Shown here piece by piece: positions 27,366-27,580 of a stretch of 27,580 nt of DNA. The DNA comes from PALSA-926 sp964476835 (GTDB lineage Bacteria; Pseudomonadota; Alphaproteobacteria; Micavibrionales; UBA2020): positions 1-27,580 of the forward strand of contig CAYZCE010000025.1 of assembly GCA_964476835.1 (NCBI GenBank), read 5' to 3'. Each line of letters opens with the position of its first letter. Within the stretch, counting starts at the first letter, position 1. A program made the translations under genes and the position numbers. The notes under the pieces were generated by a model, which saw only the letters and a list, made by a program, of their open reading frames with translations, was not told the DNA's origin and did no database searches.

Positions 27366-27430
27366 CTGCCGGTTTTCATAGGCGTTTTTGCCTCTGGTTT
27401 TTCGCGGGAAAATCGGTTAAAACCATTGCC

Positions 27431-27580
27431 ATGGCCAAGAAAACCAACACCAGAACCGTCGCCGCCAGCATCCAGGATCGCGCCCTCGCGGAATTGTTGA
27501 GCGAGAAGTACTTGTCCTATGCGCTCTCGACCATCATGTCGCGTTCGCTGCCGGATGTGCGCGACGGGCTGAAGCCGGTG
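27431..27580 (+). CDS. parC: DNA topoisomerase IV subunit A (N-terminal 50 residues, cut by window edge)
   Basis: The reading MAKKTNTRTVAASIQDRAL runs on to LLSEKYLSYALSTIMSRSL and PDVRDGLKPV, the universal start of the type IIA topoisomerase A subunit. YLSYALSTIM and the recO neighbour favour ParC over GyrA (which usually has YLDYAMSVIV). The catalytic tyrosine and C-terminal beta-propeller lie outside the window. The window ends exactly at codon 50. The 65-base gap from recO holds no obvious strong terminator. Confidence 0.92.
   Translation, partial: MAKKTNTRTVAASIQDRALAELLSEKYLSYALSTIMSRSLPDVRDGLKPV

Noticed and set aside
27366..27430. AGGC-GTTTTT-GCCT as a recO terminator
   Set aside because: Only a 4-bp stem and no U run of useful length after it.

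Overview
The window is a compact, GC-rich stretch of bacterial chromosome, most likely from an alphaproteobacterium. The reasons are the map-radC and recO-parC neighbour pairs, secA next to a periplasmic parvulin isomerase and close to mutT, and the alphaproteobacterial look of the HisC, MutT, MaoC and acyl-CoA dehydrogenase proteins. Genes are packed end to end, often with ATGA overlaps, and no intergenic gap reaches 300 bases. I see no tRNA, rRNA, CRISPR array, insertion sequence or prophage gene. Both ends are cut genes: secA on the left, parC on the right.

Layout. 1-2677: secA (minus) diverges from a secreted peptidyl-prolyl isomerase that ends in a strong terminator. 2699-4817: a two-gene unit of paralogous TauD/SyrP-like Fe(II)/2-oxoglutarate dioxygenases, preceded by two near-identical 19-bp palindromes sitting on the promoter. 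4814-7774: a second unit with its own promoter, dnaQ-like exonuclease, mutT, a SAM methyltransferase and hisC. 7794-8703: a lone coiled-coil protein of unknown function. 8700-11722 (minus): a YheS/Uup-type ABC-F ATPase coupled to a HI0933/BaiN-type flavoprotein. 11811-12232: a cold-shock gene whose leader contains a terminator-like hairpin just before the ribosome-binding site. 12235-14610 (minus): a CinA-like domain protein and an M32 carboxypeptidase. 14704-16720: map, radC and a small DUF1566/Lcl-type protein. 16717-19001 (minus): a MaoC-like hydratase and an ABC half-exporter. 19072-20163: an unrecognised HELGH zinc-protease-like protein. 20208-27365: a chain of acyl-CoA dehydrogenase, AsmA-like, YihY/BrkB-like, purB and recO, with overlapping stop and start codons at every junction. 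27431-end: parC.

Most of this is housekeeping: protein export and folding, genome maintenance (dnaQ, mutT, recO, parC), purine and histidine synthesis, and N-terminal methionine removal. The accessory content is small. The best candidate for something undescribed is the dioxygenase pair: two diverged copies, the first lacking the usual first metal-binding histidine, under a tandem palindromic operator whose regulator is not in the window. Next are the cspA-type leader hairpin, the HELGH protein, and the dyad in front of the acyl-CoA dehydrogenase. Function assignments come from motif recognition by eye; no database search was run.
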